The position numbers and the translations under genes are program-made. Positions 23,383 through 32,210 of a stretch of 64,000 bases of DNA are shown one piece after another; position 1 is the first letter of the stretch, and each line of letters begins with the position of its first letter. Where the stretch lies: assembly GCA_030148165.1 (NCBI GenBank), contig JASBTZ010000008.1:62001-126000 (forward strand). The letters run 5' to 3'. The notes under the pieces were generated by a model. The model saw only the letters and a program-made list of their open reading frames with translations. It ran no database searches and had not been told where the DNA came from. This stretch comes from Bacteroidota bacterium. Its GTDB lineage: Bacteria; Bacteroidota; Bacteroidia; Flavobacteriales_D; Crocinitomicaceae.

Positions 23383-24063
23383 ATGAAAAACGTAATACTA
23401 ATATTTTGCCTGTTCTCAGGTTTCTCTTATTCACAAAACTGTTCACAGGTGGTTTATCCAAACATGCCGCCGAATAATAATCACATCTACACGAACATGA
23501 CCGTTACGGATTCCGCAGGAGGAAATTATTATGTCTGTTCGGGAGTGACTTTAACTATGACTTATTCGGCCGGTTGTAACTACCAGTTGGAAGACAACGC
23601 CACACTCATTATTCAGGACCACGAGGGAGACAATGTTGTAGCGAAAGGTAATTGTACGATAACTGACTATTCAACAACCATGATTGTAGTTAGTATGGAA
23701 TCGACAAGTACACTTTCAAAGCCTAATGACCCTTTTAATTATGTTGTTTTCAACTGTAATCCTACTGTTTTCGATTATTCAATGGTAGGAGGGAGTTCAC
23801 CTTGTTCCCTGGACGTTTCAGAAAATGAAATAAAAACAAAGCTATTGCCTCACCCTAATCCTGTTGAACGAGATGGTAGCATTACTATCAATGTATCTTC
23901 AGTGAAAGCTGAGATTTATAATACGTCAGGAAAATTACTTTCATCGTACAACACAACTGGAAAGGATCATATTGAGCTAACAGGCCTGGAAAGTGGCACG
24001 TACCTTTTGGTAGTTACTTTAAATGACGGAAATCGTATTAATTCGAAGATAGTCGTTAAGTAA
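23383..24063 (+). CDS. Secreted T9SS protein with C-terminal sorting domain
   Basis: 226 aa from ATG 23383, which gives a signal peptide (MKNVILIFCLFSGFSYSQ); an upstream TTG at 23338 would add 15 hydrophilic residues. The mature region (about 19-150) is Cys- and Thr-rich beta structure (YYVCSGVTLTMTYSAGCNYQLEDNATL), and the end is a T9SS type A sorting domain (LLPHPNPVERDGSITI...SKIVVK). Exported to the cell surface or medium; no enzyme motif seen. Single gene with its own terminator. Confidence 0.82.
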   Translation: MKNVILIFCLFSGFSYSQNCSQVVYPNMPPNNNHIYTNMTVTDSAGGNYYVCSGVTLTMTYSAGCNYQLEDNATLIIQDHEGDNVVAKGNCTITDYSTTMIVVSMESTSTLSKPNDPFNYVVFNCNPTVFDYSMVGGSSPCSLDVSENEIKTKLLPHPNPVERDGSITINVSSVKAEIYNTSGKLLSSYNTTGKDHIELTGLESGTYLLVVTLNDGNRINSKIVVK

Positions 24064-24083
24064 TTACGGTTTAATCACGTATA

Positions 24084-24110
24084 AAGGTCGGTCTTGTACC
24101 GGCCTTTTTT
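24084..24110 (+). terminator. Intrinsic terminator after the T9SS gene
   Basis: AAGGTCGGT (24084-24092) pairs with ACCGGCCTT (24098-24106) around CTTGT, with one T-G pair, and runs into six T at 24105-24110. The last two T are also the start of the stop codon (TTA on the plus strand, 24109-24111) of the convergent E1 gene. Confidence 0.88.
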
Positions 24111-26553
24111 AATATAGGGAAGGATAAGTTGTTGGATCAGCTTCATGCATAATGGCATATGCCTTTTCAACAATGTCTTCTATACTTGGCTTCGAGAAAT
24201 AGTCTCCATCTGATCCATATGCCGGACGGTGATCTTTGGAACTGAGTGTCTCAGGAGCCGAATCCAAGAAGTAATAACCGTTTTGTTCAACCATTATTTT
24301 GTCGAGCATATAACCGGTAGCCCCGCTACTAACGTCTTCATCAACTACAAGTAGTCGATTCGTTTTCTCCAATGAATCCACAATCACATGATCCACATCG
24401 AAAGGTATAAGCGTTTGGACATCCACCAATTCTGGAGATATTCCAAGTTCTGCCAATTGTTTAGCCGCTTCCACACATAGGTTGAAGGTGGAGCCATAAG
24501 ATACGATTGTCAAATCAGATCCTTCCTGAACAATTTCCGGAACACCTAAGGGTTCTTTGAATTCCCCAATATTTGTTGGAACTCGTTCTTTCGAACGGTA
24601 ACCATTTAATGGCTCTATCACGAGTGCAGGTTCCTCTGCAGCCATAAGGGTGTTATAAAAACCGGCAGCTTTTGTCATGTTTCTAGGAACACATACGTAC
24701 ATACCTCTGAGGGCATTTACAATCATTCCCATCGGTGAACCACTGTGCCAGATTCCTTCGAGGCGGTGCCCTCTGGTGCTAACAATTAGTGGAGCCTTCT
24801 GACCACCCTTCGTTCTGTACTGAACAGTTGAAAGATCGTCGGACATTACCTGAATAGCATAAAGTAAGTAATCCAGATATTGAATTTCAGCAATTGGACG
24901 AAGTCCACGCATAGCCATGCCGATTCCTTGTCCAACAATGGTGCACTCGCGAATCCCGGTATCACCAACCCTCAGTTCACCGTACTTTTCCTGCATGCCT
25001 TCCAGTGTTTGATTCACACCTCCGATGTTTCCGACATCTTCTCCGAAGACTAATGCCTGCGGGTATTTTTCTAATATTTTATCGTAGTTATCCCGAAGAA
25101 TAATTCGACCATCTGTCATTTCTTCTTCATCAGCGTATGTCGGAGCAACTGGCTCAACATTCATCGCAGAATCGTCATTCTCACTATAAAGTGAAGAACT
25201 GTATCGGTCGTGATTCTCTTCCAATTGCCTTTTAATCCAGGCTGACAAATTAGCTTTCGCATCTGAGTTATCATGTCTGGCTAGTCGAAGAGCTTTTCTG
25301 GCAGCACCCATAATGTCCTTTCGGATAGGGTCCATCGCTTTTTCCAGATCTTCAGCGATCTTTAAAATGAAGGTTTTGTTTTCGCTACCTTCTGCTGTAG
25401 CTTTGATATGGGAAAGGGCTTCAGAAAGATCACTCTTGATGTCTTCGAGGAATGCTTGCCACGCTTTGTTTTTATCATCGCGAACTTGCTTTTTCGCTTC
25501 TTTTTGAATAGCATCTAATTCTTCTTCCGTAGCTATCTGAAGTCCACCTGCATCGAAGTTGAGAATCCACTCTCTGAATTTATTGATACAATCAAATTCA
25601 GTTTCCCACTGTAAACGCTCTTCGTCCTTATATCGCTCATGTGAACCACTCGTAGAGTGCCCCTGTGGTTGATTAACTTCTTTGACGTGAACGATAACCG
25701 GTACGTGTTCTTCGCGTGCTAGCTTAACGGCTTTCTCATACGTTTCTACAAGGTGTGGATAATCCCAGCCTTTGGTTACAAATATTTCATAACCCTTCTT
25801 GTCCTTTGTGCGTTGCATTCCTGCAAGTGCTTCCGAGATACTTCCCTTTGTCGTCTGATATTCTCTTGGAACAGAAATTCCATAACCATCATCCCAGACA
25901 GACATCACCAAAGGAACCTGGAGCACACCGGCAGCGTTAATCGTTTCCCAAAAAGGCCCTTCGGAAGTTGAAGCATCCCCAATTGTTCCGAAAGCAACCT
26001 CATTACCGTTGTCGGTAAATAGTTCAGCCTTATCGTAATCCTTTATATTCGGATGGTTTCTGTAAACTTTTGAAGCCTGAGCTAGACCCAGTAATCTTGG
26101 CATTTGCCCTGCAGTAGGAGAAACGTCCGCCGAGCTGTTTTTTTGCTCCATCAAATTCTTCCATTCGCCATTTTCGTCTAAATTCCGCGTAGCGTAATGT
26201 CCACCCATCTGTCTTCCGGCAGACTGGGGTTCATGCTCAACATCTGTATGAGCATATAGACCGGCAAAGTACTGTTGTACATCTAAGAGGTCTAGCGCCA
26301 TCATGATGGTCTGATCACGGTAATATCCCGAGCGGAAATCACCATTTTGAAATTGTTTGGCTAACGCCAGCTGAGCTACTTCCTTTCCATCTCCAAAGAT
26401 TCCAAACTTCGCTTTTCCTGTCAACACCTCGCGACGACCAAGTAAAGACGCTTCTCTGGAAATATTGGCAAGACGAAAATCATTAAGAACTTCTGTTTTA
26501 AATGCTTCGAAATCCACATTTTCTTTTACTTCAGCTGCTGTTTCTTTTGCCAT
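24109..26553 (-). CDS. 2-oxoacid dehydrogenase E1, fused alpha and beta subunits
   Basis: 814 aa from ATG 26553. The first half is an E1-alpha (GKAKFGIFGDGKEVAQLAL; thiamine-diphosphate motif starting at GDASTSEGPFWE and ending at DDG, about 195-225); the second half (about 460-814) is an E1-beta (ALVFGEDVGNIGGVNQTLEG, GIGMAMRGLRPIAEIQYLDYL). Decarboxylates a branched-chain 2-oxoacid or pyruvate to feed an E2 lipoyl enzyme; none is nearby. In Bacteroidota such fused E1 proteins are usually called 2-oxoisovalerate dehydrogenase. Single gene; the linker (about 395-455) is charged and helical. Confidence 0.9.
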   Translation of the reverse strand: MAKETAAEVKENVDFEAFKTEVLNDFRLANISREASLLGRREVLTGKAKFGIFGDGKEVAQLALAKQFQNGDFRSGYYRDQTIMMALDLLDVQQYFAGLYAHTDVEHEPQSAGRQMGGHYATRNLDENGEWKNLMEQKNSSADVSPTAGQMPRLLGLAQASKVYRNHPNIKDYDKAELFTDNGNEVAFGTIGDASTSEGPFWETINAAGVLQVPLVMSVWDDGYGISVPREYQTTKGSISEALAGMQRTKDKKGYEIFVTKGWDYPHLVETYEKAVKLAREEHVPVIVHVKEVNQPQGHSTSGSHERYKDEERLQWETEFDCINKFREWILNFDAGGLQIATEEELDAIQKEAKKQVRDDKNKAWQAFLEDIKSDLSEALSHIKATAEGSENKTFILKIAEDLEKAMDPIRKDIMGAARKALRLARHDNSDAKANLSAWIKRQLEENHDRYSSSLYSENDDSAMNVEPVAPTYADEEEMTDGRIILRDNYDKILEKYPQALVFGEDVGNIGGVNQTLEGMQEKYGELRVGDTGIRECTIVGQGIGMAMRGLRPIAEIQYLDYLLYAIQVMSDDLSTVQYRTKGGQKAPLIVSTRGHRLEGIWHSGSPMGMIVNALRGMYVCVPRNMTKAAGFYNTLMAAEEPALVIEPLNGYRSKERVPTNIGEFKEPLGVPEIVQEGSDLTIVSYGSTFNLCVEAAKQLAELGISPELVDVQTLIPFDVDHVIVDSLEKTNRLLVVDEDVSSGATGYMLDKIMVEQNGYYFLDSAPETLSSKDHRPAYGSDGDYFSKPSIEDIVEKAYAIMHEADPTTYPSLY

Positions 26554-26657
26554 ATACACTACGATTTACGGAGTTGCAAAGATAGTGATTTTAAGCTAAA
26601 AGTAAAAGGTAAAATCGTCTGGAATAAACATTCAATTCGAATAGCTAATTTTACCAT

Positions 26658-26765
26658 ATGGGTTTTAAAGAAAGCTGGCAGAAATACTATCCATATTTTG
26701 TTGATGTTTGGCAATACATTGTCATAGTTTTAATAATGATTCTGGCCCTCATCTTTTTTTTATAA
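26658..26765 (+). CDS. Possible 35-aa single-span membrane protein
   Basis: ATG 26658 opens 35 codons ending TAA at 26765. The product has an aromatic, charged N-terminal half (MGFKESWQKYYPYFVDVWQ) and one long hydrophobic helix (YIVIVLIMILALIFFL), the layout of small membrane regulatory or accessory proteins. It lies in the 246-nt gap between the E1 fusion and the T9SS gene. No Shine-Dalgarno is visible, which is normal here. A chance ORF cannot be excluded. Confidence 0.4.
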   Translation: MGFKESWQKYYPYFVDVWQYIVIVLIMILALIFFL

Positions 26766-26805
26766 GTCCTGCGGATATTCGTATCTTGCATAAAATTAAA
26801 TACGT

Positions 26806-29142
26806 ATGAAAAGCCTATATCTGCTGGTAAGCATCTTATCGCTTAGCTTTCTTTCTTCGGCTCAACTCAATTTAGATTCAATAGGATATATCGACCTGAA
26901 TACAATGCATAGTCAGGGACTTAATGATATCTGGGGTTATGTAGACGAGTTTAACAATGAGTATGCAATTGTCGGAGGGACGAAAGGGACCAGTGTGGTT
27001 GATATCTCGAATCCGGCAAACCCGGTTGAAGTACATTGGGAACCCGGAATGACTTCCACATGGCGTGATATTAAAACCTGGGGCGATTATGCCTACGTTA
27101 CGACGGAAGCTGATAATGGTTTATTAATTATGGACTTGACTCCGTTACCCGGTGGACCGATAACGAATACAGCTTTGTATACTGGACCGGTTGGAAATTC
27201 CTGGGATTCTGCTCATAATATATATATTGATTCAGCGGGCTATGCCTATATCTTTGGATCAGATCGTGGCAATGGTGGCGTGATTATTCTCGATTTGAAT
27301 CCCGATCCAATGAATCCTGTGGAGGTAGGTGTTTTCGATGATTGGTATACACACGATGGATTCGCAGACAATGACACACTATATGCTGCACATATCAGCG
27401 ATGGGTTTATGAGTGTGATTGATGTAACGGATCGCAGCAATCCTATTCTACTGGGTACAGCGAATACACCGGGAAATTTTGCACATAACATCTGGACTAA
27501 AAATGGTCAGTATGCTTTTACAACGGATGAGATAAGCGGAGGTTATATCGGAGCATTTGATGTGTCTGATCCGTTGAATATCATGGAGATCGACCGAATT
27601 CAAAGCTCACCCGGAATGGGAGTGATTCCGCATAACACACATGTTTTAGGGAACCACATTATTACCAGTTATTACTCAGATGGAGTCGTTGTTCATGATG
27701 TTACTTATCCGTACAACTTGATTGAAGTAGGTAATTACGATACCTATCCTTCACAAACACCGGGTTATGAAGGTTGTTGGGGTGTTTTTCCATTCTTTCC
27801 TTCAGGTTTGATAGTTGCGGCTGATCGTACTGAAGGAATGTTTGTGTTGAACCCTACCTATGTACAGGCTGCCTATCTGGAAGGAATAACAACGGACGCA
27901 TCTACTACGAATCCACTGGATGGCGTTCAGATTACTATTGCCGGAGGTAATCAATCAGAACTATCCGATTTCAACGGATTTTATGCTACCGGAATGGTAA
28001 CTGCAGGAACTTACTCAGTAACTTATTCCAAAGTCGGATATTATCCCCAAACGATTTCTACTACGCTGACGAATGGTGTTATAACCGTTGAAGATGTGGC
28101 GTTAACACCGATTCCGCAATTTGGATTTAATGTGACTGTCCTTGAACAGGGAACGAACGATCCGATAGATGGCGCACAAATAACGCTGGTTGCTAGTTTA
28201 ATCACTCATACAGGAGTGACAAATGCCACGGGTCAGGAAAACTTCTTGCTTTATTACGAAGAACCTTATGATGTTTACATCGGAAAGTGGGGTTATATCA
28301 CTTATTGTACGAATATGATGATTGATAACGCTACCGGTACCATTACCGTGATTTTGGATACGGGCTATTACGATGATTACACCTTCGACTTTGGATGGAC
28401 CGTTAGTGGTGATGCGGTGACAGGAATTTGGGAAAGGGGAGAGCCATATGGAACTTCAAGTCTTTCTAACCCGGATGAGGATGTTACGGGTGACTGTGGG
28501 GATCAATGCTATGTGACCGGGAATGCGGCATCTTTGAATGCAGACCTAGACGATGTGGACGGAGGAACAACCACCTTGAAATCGCCTATGATGGATTTAT
28601 CAAACTACGTAGATCCATATTTGCACTATGATCGACAGTTTTATAATTTATACGGACCAATGCCACCACCAGATGACACCTTGAAAGTGTTTATTTCTAA
28701 TGGGATTCAAACCGTACTGATTGACACGGTTGGATACGATCCTGGATTACATTTTCAGTGGATCAATAAGAATTTGAGAATATTGGACTATATATCACTG
28801 ACATCTACGATGCAGGTTCGATTTGAAGTTTCAGATCTGGACCCTGCAATCAATATTACTGAAGCAGCGGTAGATTACTTCTATATAACAGAGGAAGGCC
28901 CGGTAGGTCTGGAAGAATTGGAGATGGAATTTGCGATGTATCCGAACCCGGCTTCACAACTTGTAACGATAACTGGATATGGTGATCAGCAGAATTATCG
29001 GTTGAAAAGTACGAATGGAAGTGTCGTATCAGAAGGATCATTACATGGTGAATCTATGGAACTTGATGTGTCAAAGCTTCACAACGGAATTTATTTCTTA
29101 TCGATTGGAACGCATACCGAAAAGCTTGTGATAACTAAATAG
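26806..29142 (+). CDS. Large secreted T9SS protein with LVIVD propeller (choice-of-anchor B)
   Basis: 778 aa. Signal peptide ending at SSAQ (about residue 19); LVIVD-type propeller (about 30-355) with repeated NPANPVEVH, DRSNPILLG and DPLNIMEIDR units as in choice-of-anchor B proteins; two carboxypeptidase-regulatory-like domains (about 360-515); a jelly-roll-like module (about 525-700; WERGEPYGTS, KSPMMDLSNYVDPYLHYD); and a T9SS sorting domain (about 705-778; MYPNPASQLVTI, KLVITK). Likely a surface protein or adhesin. A TATCTTGC -7 box lies about 20 nt before the ATG. Confidence 0.85.
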   Translation: MKSLYLLVSILSLSFLSSAQLNLDSIGYIDLNTMHSQGLNDIWGYVDEFNNEYAIVGGTKGTSVVDISNPANPVEVHWEPGMTSTWRDIKTWGDYAYVTTEADNGLLIMDLTPLPGGPITNTALYTGPVGNSWDSAHNIYIDSAGYAYIFGSDRGNGGVIILDLNPDPMNPVEVGVFDDWYTHDGFADNDTLYAAHISDGFMSVIDVTDRSNPILLGTANTPGNFAHNIWTKNGQYAFTTDEISGGYIGAFDVSDPLNIMEIDRIQSSPGMGVIPHNTHVLGNHIITSYYSDGVVVHDVTYPYNLIEVGNYDTYPSQTPGYEGCWGVFPFFPSGLIVAADRTEGMFVLNPTYVQAAYLEGITTDASTTNPLDGVQITIAGGNQSELSDFNGFYATGMVTAGTYSVTYSKVGYYPQTISTTLTNGVITVEDVALTPIPQFGFNVTVLEQGTNDPIDGAQITLVASLITHTGVTNATGQENFLLYYEEPYDVYIGKWGYITYCTNMMIDNATGTITVILDTGYYDDYTFDFGWTVSGDAVTGIWERGEPYGTSSLSNPDEDVTGDCGDQCYVTGNAASLNADLDDVDGGTTTLKSPMMDLSNYVDPYLHYDRQFYNLYGPMPPPDDTLKVFISNGIQTVLIDTVGYDPGLHFQWINKNLRILDYISLTSTMQVRFEVSDLDPAINITEAAVDYFYITEEGPVGLEELEMEFAMYPNPASQLVTITGYGDQQNYRLKSTNGSVVSEGSLHGESMELDVSKLHNGIYFLSIGTHTEKLVITK

Positions 29143-29199
29143 ACGAATTACCGTATAGGAAACATTAATAACTATTTTTGCTGCACGTAATCATTTGCC

Positions 29200-30159
29200 T
29201 TGAACAATAAGATCGATATATCAGTTGTGATTCCCCTACTGGACGAGGCTGAATCGTTGCCTGAACTTCATCAATGGATTAAGCGAGTTATGAATGAACA
29301 TGGCTATAGCTATGAAGTTCTATTCATAGATGATGGCAGCAAGGATGATTCATGGAAAGTGATAGAAAGTTTATCAGACCAGGATCCATCTGTTTCCGGA
29401 ATCAAATTTCAACGAAACTATGGTAAGTCTGCCGCGCTTCATATGGGATTCGAAGCATGCAAAGGGCAAGTTGTGATCACCATGGATGCGGACCTTCAGG
29501 ATTCGCCGGATGAAATACCGGAACTGTACCGAATGATTACGGAGGAGGATCTGGATATTGTATCGGGGTGGAAGAAGAAGCGCTATGATCCAATCTCTAA
29601 GACCATACCAACGAAACTTTATAATTGGGCGGCAAGAAGAATTACAGGCATTTACCTACACGATTTTAATTGTGGACTGAAGGCATATAAAAGTGCAGTT
29701 GTAAAGAGTATTGAACTCTATGGCGATATGCATCGTTATATACCCGCGATAGCGAAATACGCAGGGTTTACAAATATCGGAGAGAAGGTTGTTCAACACC
29801 AGGCACGAAAGTATGGGAAAACCAAATTCGGATTAAACCGATTCCTGAACGGACCTTTAGATCTTATGACTGTCGCTTTTCTAGGAAGATTTGGCAAGAA
29901 ACCGATGCATTTCTTCGGTGCGATAGGAATGTTGTTATTTATGATTGGTTTGGGCTTTGCGATTTATCTCGGCGTTGATAAACTATTTATAGATAAATCA
30001 GCCCGATTAATCTCTCAACGCACCGAATTTTACATTGCTCTTACTTCGATGATAATAGGCTCTCAGTTCTTCCTGGCAGGATTCCTGGCTGAAATGATAG
30101 GGAGGAATGCCGCACATAGAAATGTATATCTCGTTGAAAAGACCCTGAATGTCGATTAA
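29200..30159 (+). CDS. Family 2 glycosyltransferase, polyprenyl-phosphate sugar type (DPM1/GtrB-like)
   Basis: 319 aa from a TTG start at 29200; no ATG is available before the catalytic domain. GT-A domain (about 8-230) with SVVIPLLDEAESL, FIDDGSKDDSW, the nucleotide-sugar DxD in TMDADLQDSPDE and the QXXRXXRW-related stretch near KTKFGLNRF; then two transmembrane helices (about 242-265 and 275-300). It probably loads a sugar onto a lipid phosphate at the inner membrane. The stop overlaps the phosphatase gene by 11 nt. Confidence 0.9.
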   Translation: MNNKIDISVVIPLLDEAESLPELHQWIKRVMNEHGYSYEVLFIDDGSKDDSWKVIESLSDQDPSVSGIKFQRNYGKSAALHMGFEACKGQVVITMDADLQDSPDEIPELYRMITEEDLDIVSGWKKKRYDPISKTIPTKLYNWAARRITGIYLHDFNCGLKAYKSAVVKSIELYGDMHRYIPAIAKYAGFTNIGEKVVQHQARKYGKTKFGLNRFLNGPLDLMTVAFLGRFGKKPMHFFGAIGMLLFMIGLGFAIYLGVDKLFIDKSARLISQRTEFYIALTSMIIGSQFFLAGFLAEMIGRNAAHRNVYLVEKTLNVD

Positions 30160-30697
30160 AGATTGGCAAATAGATGATTCCTGGACGCTGTTCCTTGACA
30201 GGGACGGTGTGATTAACGAACGGGAATTCGGAGGCTACATCACAACAAAAGAAGATTTTAAGTTTATTCCCGGTGTTCTGGAAGCATTGAGTGACCTTGC
30301 TTCAGTTTTCAATCGATTAATTATTGTGACGAATCAACAAGGTATCGGAAAGGAGATCATGACCGAGCGTAACCTTTTAGCCATTCACGACTATATGATT
30401 AGCAAAATAGGCAAGGCCGGTGGTCGGATTGACGACGTGTTTTTTGCGAGTAATGTAAGAGGGGCTTCCGATGATATTCGAAAACCAAAACCGGACATGG
30501 CTATTTTGGCAAAAACTAAATATCCGGAGATTGATTTTAATAAATCGATTATGATAGGAGACACTGACAGCGATATTATCTTTGGAAAAGAAATTGGTAT
30601 GAAAACTGTATTGGTAAGGTCCGAGGAGCATATTACAGAAACACCGGATCTAATCGTGGACAGTTTGAGTGAATTTGTAAATAAACTGGAAAAATGA
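30149..30697 (+). CDS. HAD-family phosphatase, GmhB/histidinol-phosphatase-like
   Basis: 182 aa. HAD motifs are visible: FLDRDGVINE (motif I, about 15-24), VTNQQGIG (motif II), RKPKPDMA (motif III, Lys) and MIGDTDSDIIFGKEIG (motif IV). This is the D,D-heptose 1,7-bisphosphate or histidinol-phosphate phosphatase subgroup; the Cys/His zinc loop of classical GmhB is not seen. The neighbouring glycosyltransferases favour a role in nucleotide-sugar or surface-polysaccharide synthesis. It overlaps the genes on both sides by 11 and 4 nt. Confidence 0.82.
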   Translation: MSIKDWQIDDSWTLFLDRDGVINEREFGGYITTKEDFKFIPGVLEALSDLASVFNRLIIVTNQQGIGKEIMTERNLLAIHDYMISKIGKAGGRIDDVFFASNVRGASDDIRKPKPDMAILAKTKYPEIDFNKSIMIGDTDSDIIFGKEIGMKTVLVRSEEHITETPDLIVDSLSEFVNKLEK

Positions 30698-31449
30698 AGA
30701 ACATCTTATTTTTCATAGCATTGATTTTTGTTGGCCACAGTTTCGCACAGATAAATCAGGTTGATTCTCAAGGGCGTAAACAAGGTCAATGGGAAAAAGT
30801 ATATCCCGGCACGCGTGTATACCAGTATCGCGGGCAGTTTAAGGATGATAAACCGGTTGGTCGTTTCGTTTATTTTTACAAATCATCCAAGAAAAAAGCA
30901 GTTATTATTCATGCTGATGACGGTAGCCGATCGGAAGCATTTTACTATCACCCGAATGGGGTATTGATGAGTACAGGGATTTACAGAAATTATAAGAAAG
31001 ATAGTATTTGGCTAAATTTCGGTCCTTCCGGAAGGATAAGCAATGCTGAAACCTATAAAAATGATTCACTTGACGGAATGAAAGTGGTCTATTATGTTCC
31101 AGAAGAGTTGAGTGATAAATCGAGAATTCCACATGTAATCTACAACTACAAAAATGGAGCTTTGGATGGTGAAACAAAGGAATATCACCAAAATGGCAAT
31201 ATCAAACAAACGGGTCAGTACGCTAACAATAAAAAGGTCGGATTGTGGATCGAATATCATCCCAACGGTCGAAAGAGTGTGGAAAAAAGATACAAAGACG
31301 GTCTTAAACACGGTTGGTTTAAAGTCTATAATCCAACAGGAAAACTCACAAATACGCAATACTATTATTACGGAAAGTTATTAGAGGGGGAGGAATTGAA
31401 AGAAAAACTTCGGCAAATGAAAGAGTTAGGTATTAATCCTAATGGCTAA
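30694..31449 (+). CDS. Secreted MORN-like/YwqK-repeat protein
   Basis: 251 aa. Signal peptide (MKNILFFIALIFVGHSFAQ), then repeated YxxxGxxxGxWxxYxxNG units (NGALDGETKEYHQNGNIKQTG; NKKVGLWIEYHPNGRKSVE; DGLKHGWFKVYNPTGKLTN), about seven copies. Such proteins are often labelled YwqK-family antitoxin, but nothing here suggests a toxin; a periplasmic or surface repeat protein is more likely. Overlaps the phosphatase gene by 4 nt. Confidence 0.8.
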   Translation: MKNILFFIALIFVGHSFAQINQVDSQGRKQGQWEKVYPGTRVYQYRGQFKDDKPVGRFVYFYKSSKKKAVIIHADDGSRSEAFYYHPNGVLMSTGIYRNYKKDSIWLNFGPSGRISNAETYKNDSLDGMKVVYYVPEELSDKSRIPHVIYNYKNGALDGETKEYHQNGNIKQTGQYANNKKVGLWIEYHPNGRKSVEKRYKDGLKHGWFKVYNPTGKLTNTQYYYYGKLLEGEELKEKLRQMKELGINPNG

Positions 31450-31483
31450 CAACTTTTTTACCGTATCTTCGTTTTATAGATAA

Positions 31484-32164
31484 ATGAAGAAGTTTCACAG
31501 CTATATCATTCTACTACTGACGATGGGATTCATCGTATCCGCGTGTAAGAAAACACCTCCGCCTAACTTTCATCATGGCTATTTTGGAATGTTTGAAGGA
31601 AAATACGTCGTATATAACGTTATGGAAATCGAGCATGATCAACCCGTAGACAAGCACGACACGATCTATTATCAGTTAAAGACACGTTGGGGCGATACAA
31701 TAATCGACAATCAAGGACGAATTGCCAGAGAATTTCATCGTTTTAAGCGTAATACACCTGCTGATTCATGGGTTTTGACGGACGTATGGATGGGTGTCAT
31801 TGACGGCGTAAGAGGAGAATTGGTCGAAGAAAATGAACGAAAGGTGAAGCTGGTATTTGCTCCTACACTTAGTAAACAATGGGATGCTAACGCTTATAAT
31901 ATGTTGGGAGAACAGGATTGCTACTACAGAGATATTCATCAAGACACAACGATCAACGGTGTTCTTTTAGATTCTACGTTAGTTGTAGAGCAAGACGATT
32001 TTGTTTCATTGATTGACACGGTCCGTAAATACGAGGTCTATGCGAAAAACATCGGACTTGTCCATAAATACTCTAAAGACAATTTCTACCAATTCTCTAC
32101 CGGCAGCGAAGTATTTAAAGGATCAGAGGTATATTACACCTACGTATCCGATGGTTATGAATAG
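31484..32164 (+). CDS. Hypothetical lipoprotein
   Basis: 226 aa. Lipoprotein signal ends in IVSAC (Cys21) followed by KKTPPPNF. The body is beta-rich with regular strands (YVVYNVMEIEHD, YYQLKTRWGDTI, RKYEVYAKNIGLVHKYS), like many Bacteroidota outer-membrane lipoproteins. No family was recognised. A TATCTTCG -7 box lies at 31464-31471, so it may start its own transcript although the preceding gene ends only 34 nt away. Confidence 0.75.
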   Translation: MKKFHSYIILLLTMGFIVSACKKTPPPNFHHGYFGMFEGKYVVYNVMEIEHDQPVDKHDTIYYQLKTRWGDTIIDNQGRIAREFHRFKRNTPADSWVLTDVWMGVIDGVRGELVEENERKVKLVFAPTLSKQWDANAYNMLGEQDCYYRDIHQDTTINGVLLDSTLVVEQDDFVSLIDTVRKYEVYAKNIGLVHKYSKDNFYQFSTGSEVFKGSEVYYTYVSDGYE

Positions 32165-32210
32165 AAGCTGACAACTCCATAATTTATAAGATTGGTTAAC
32201 TTCGCAATTA

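Noticed and set aside
26771-26787. Sigma-54-like promoter before the T9SS gene at 26806
   Set aside because: TTGC is present, but the GG-to-GC distance is wrong; TATCTTGC fits the ordinary -7 box.
30694-31449. A toxin-antitoxin module, from the YwqK antitoxin label often given to MORN-like proteins
   Set aside because: No toxin-like gene is adjacent, and the protein has a signal peptide; a secreted repeat protein fits better.
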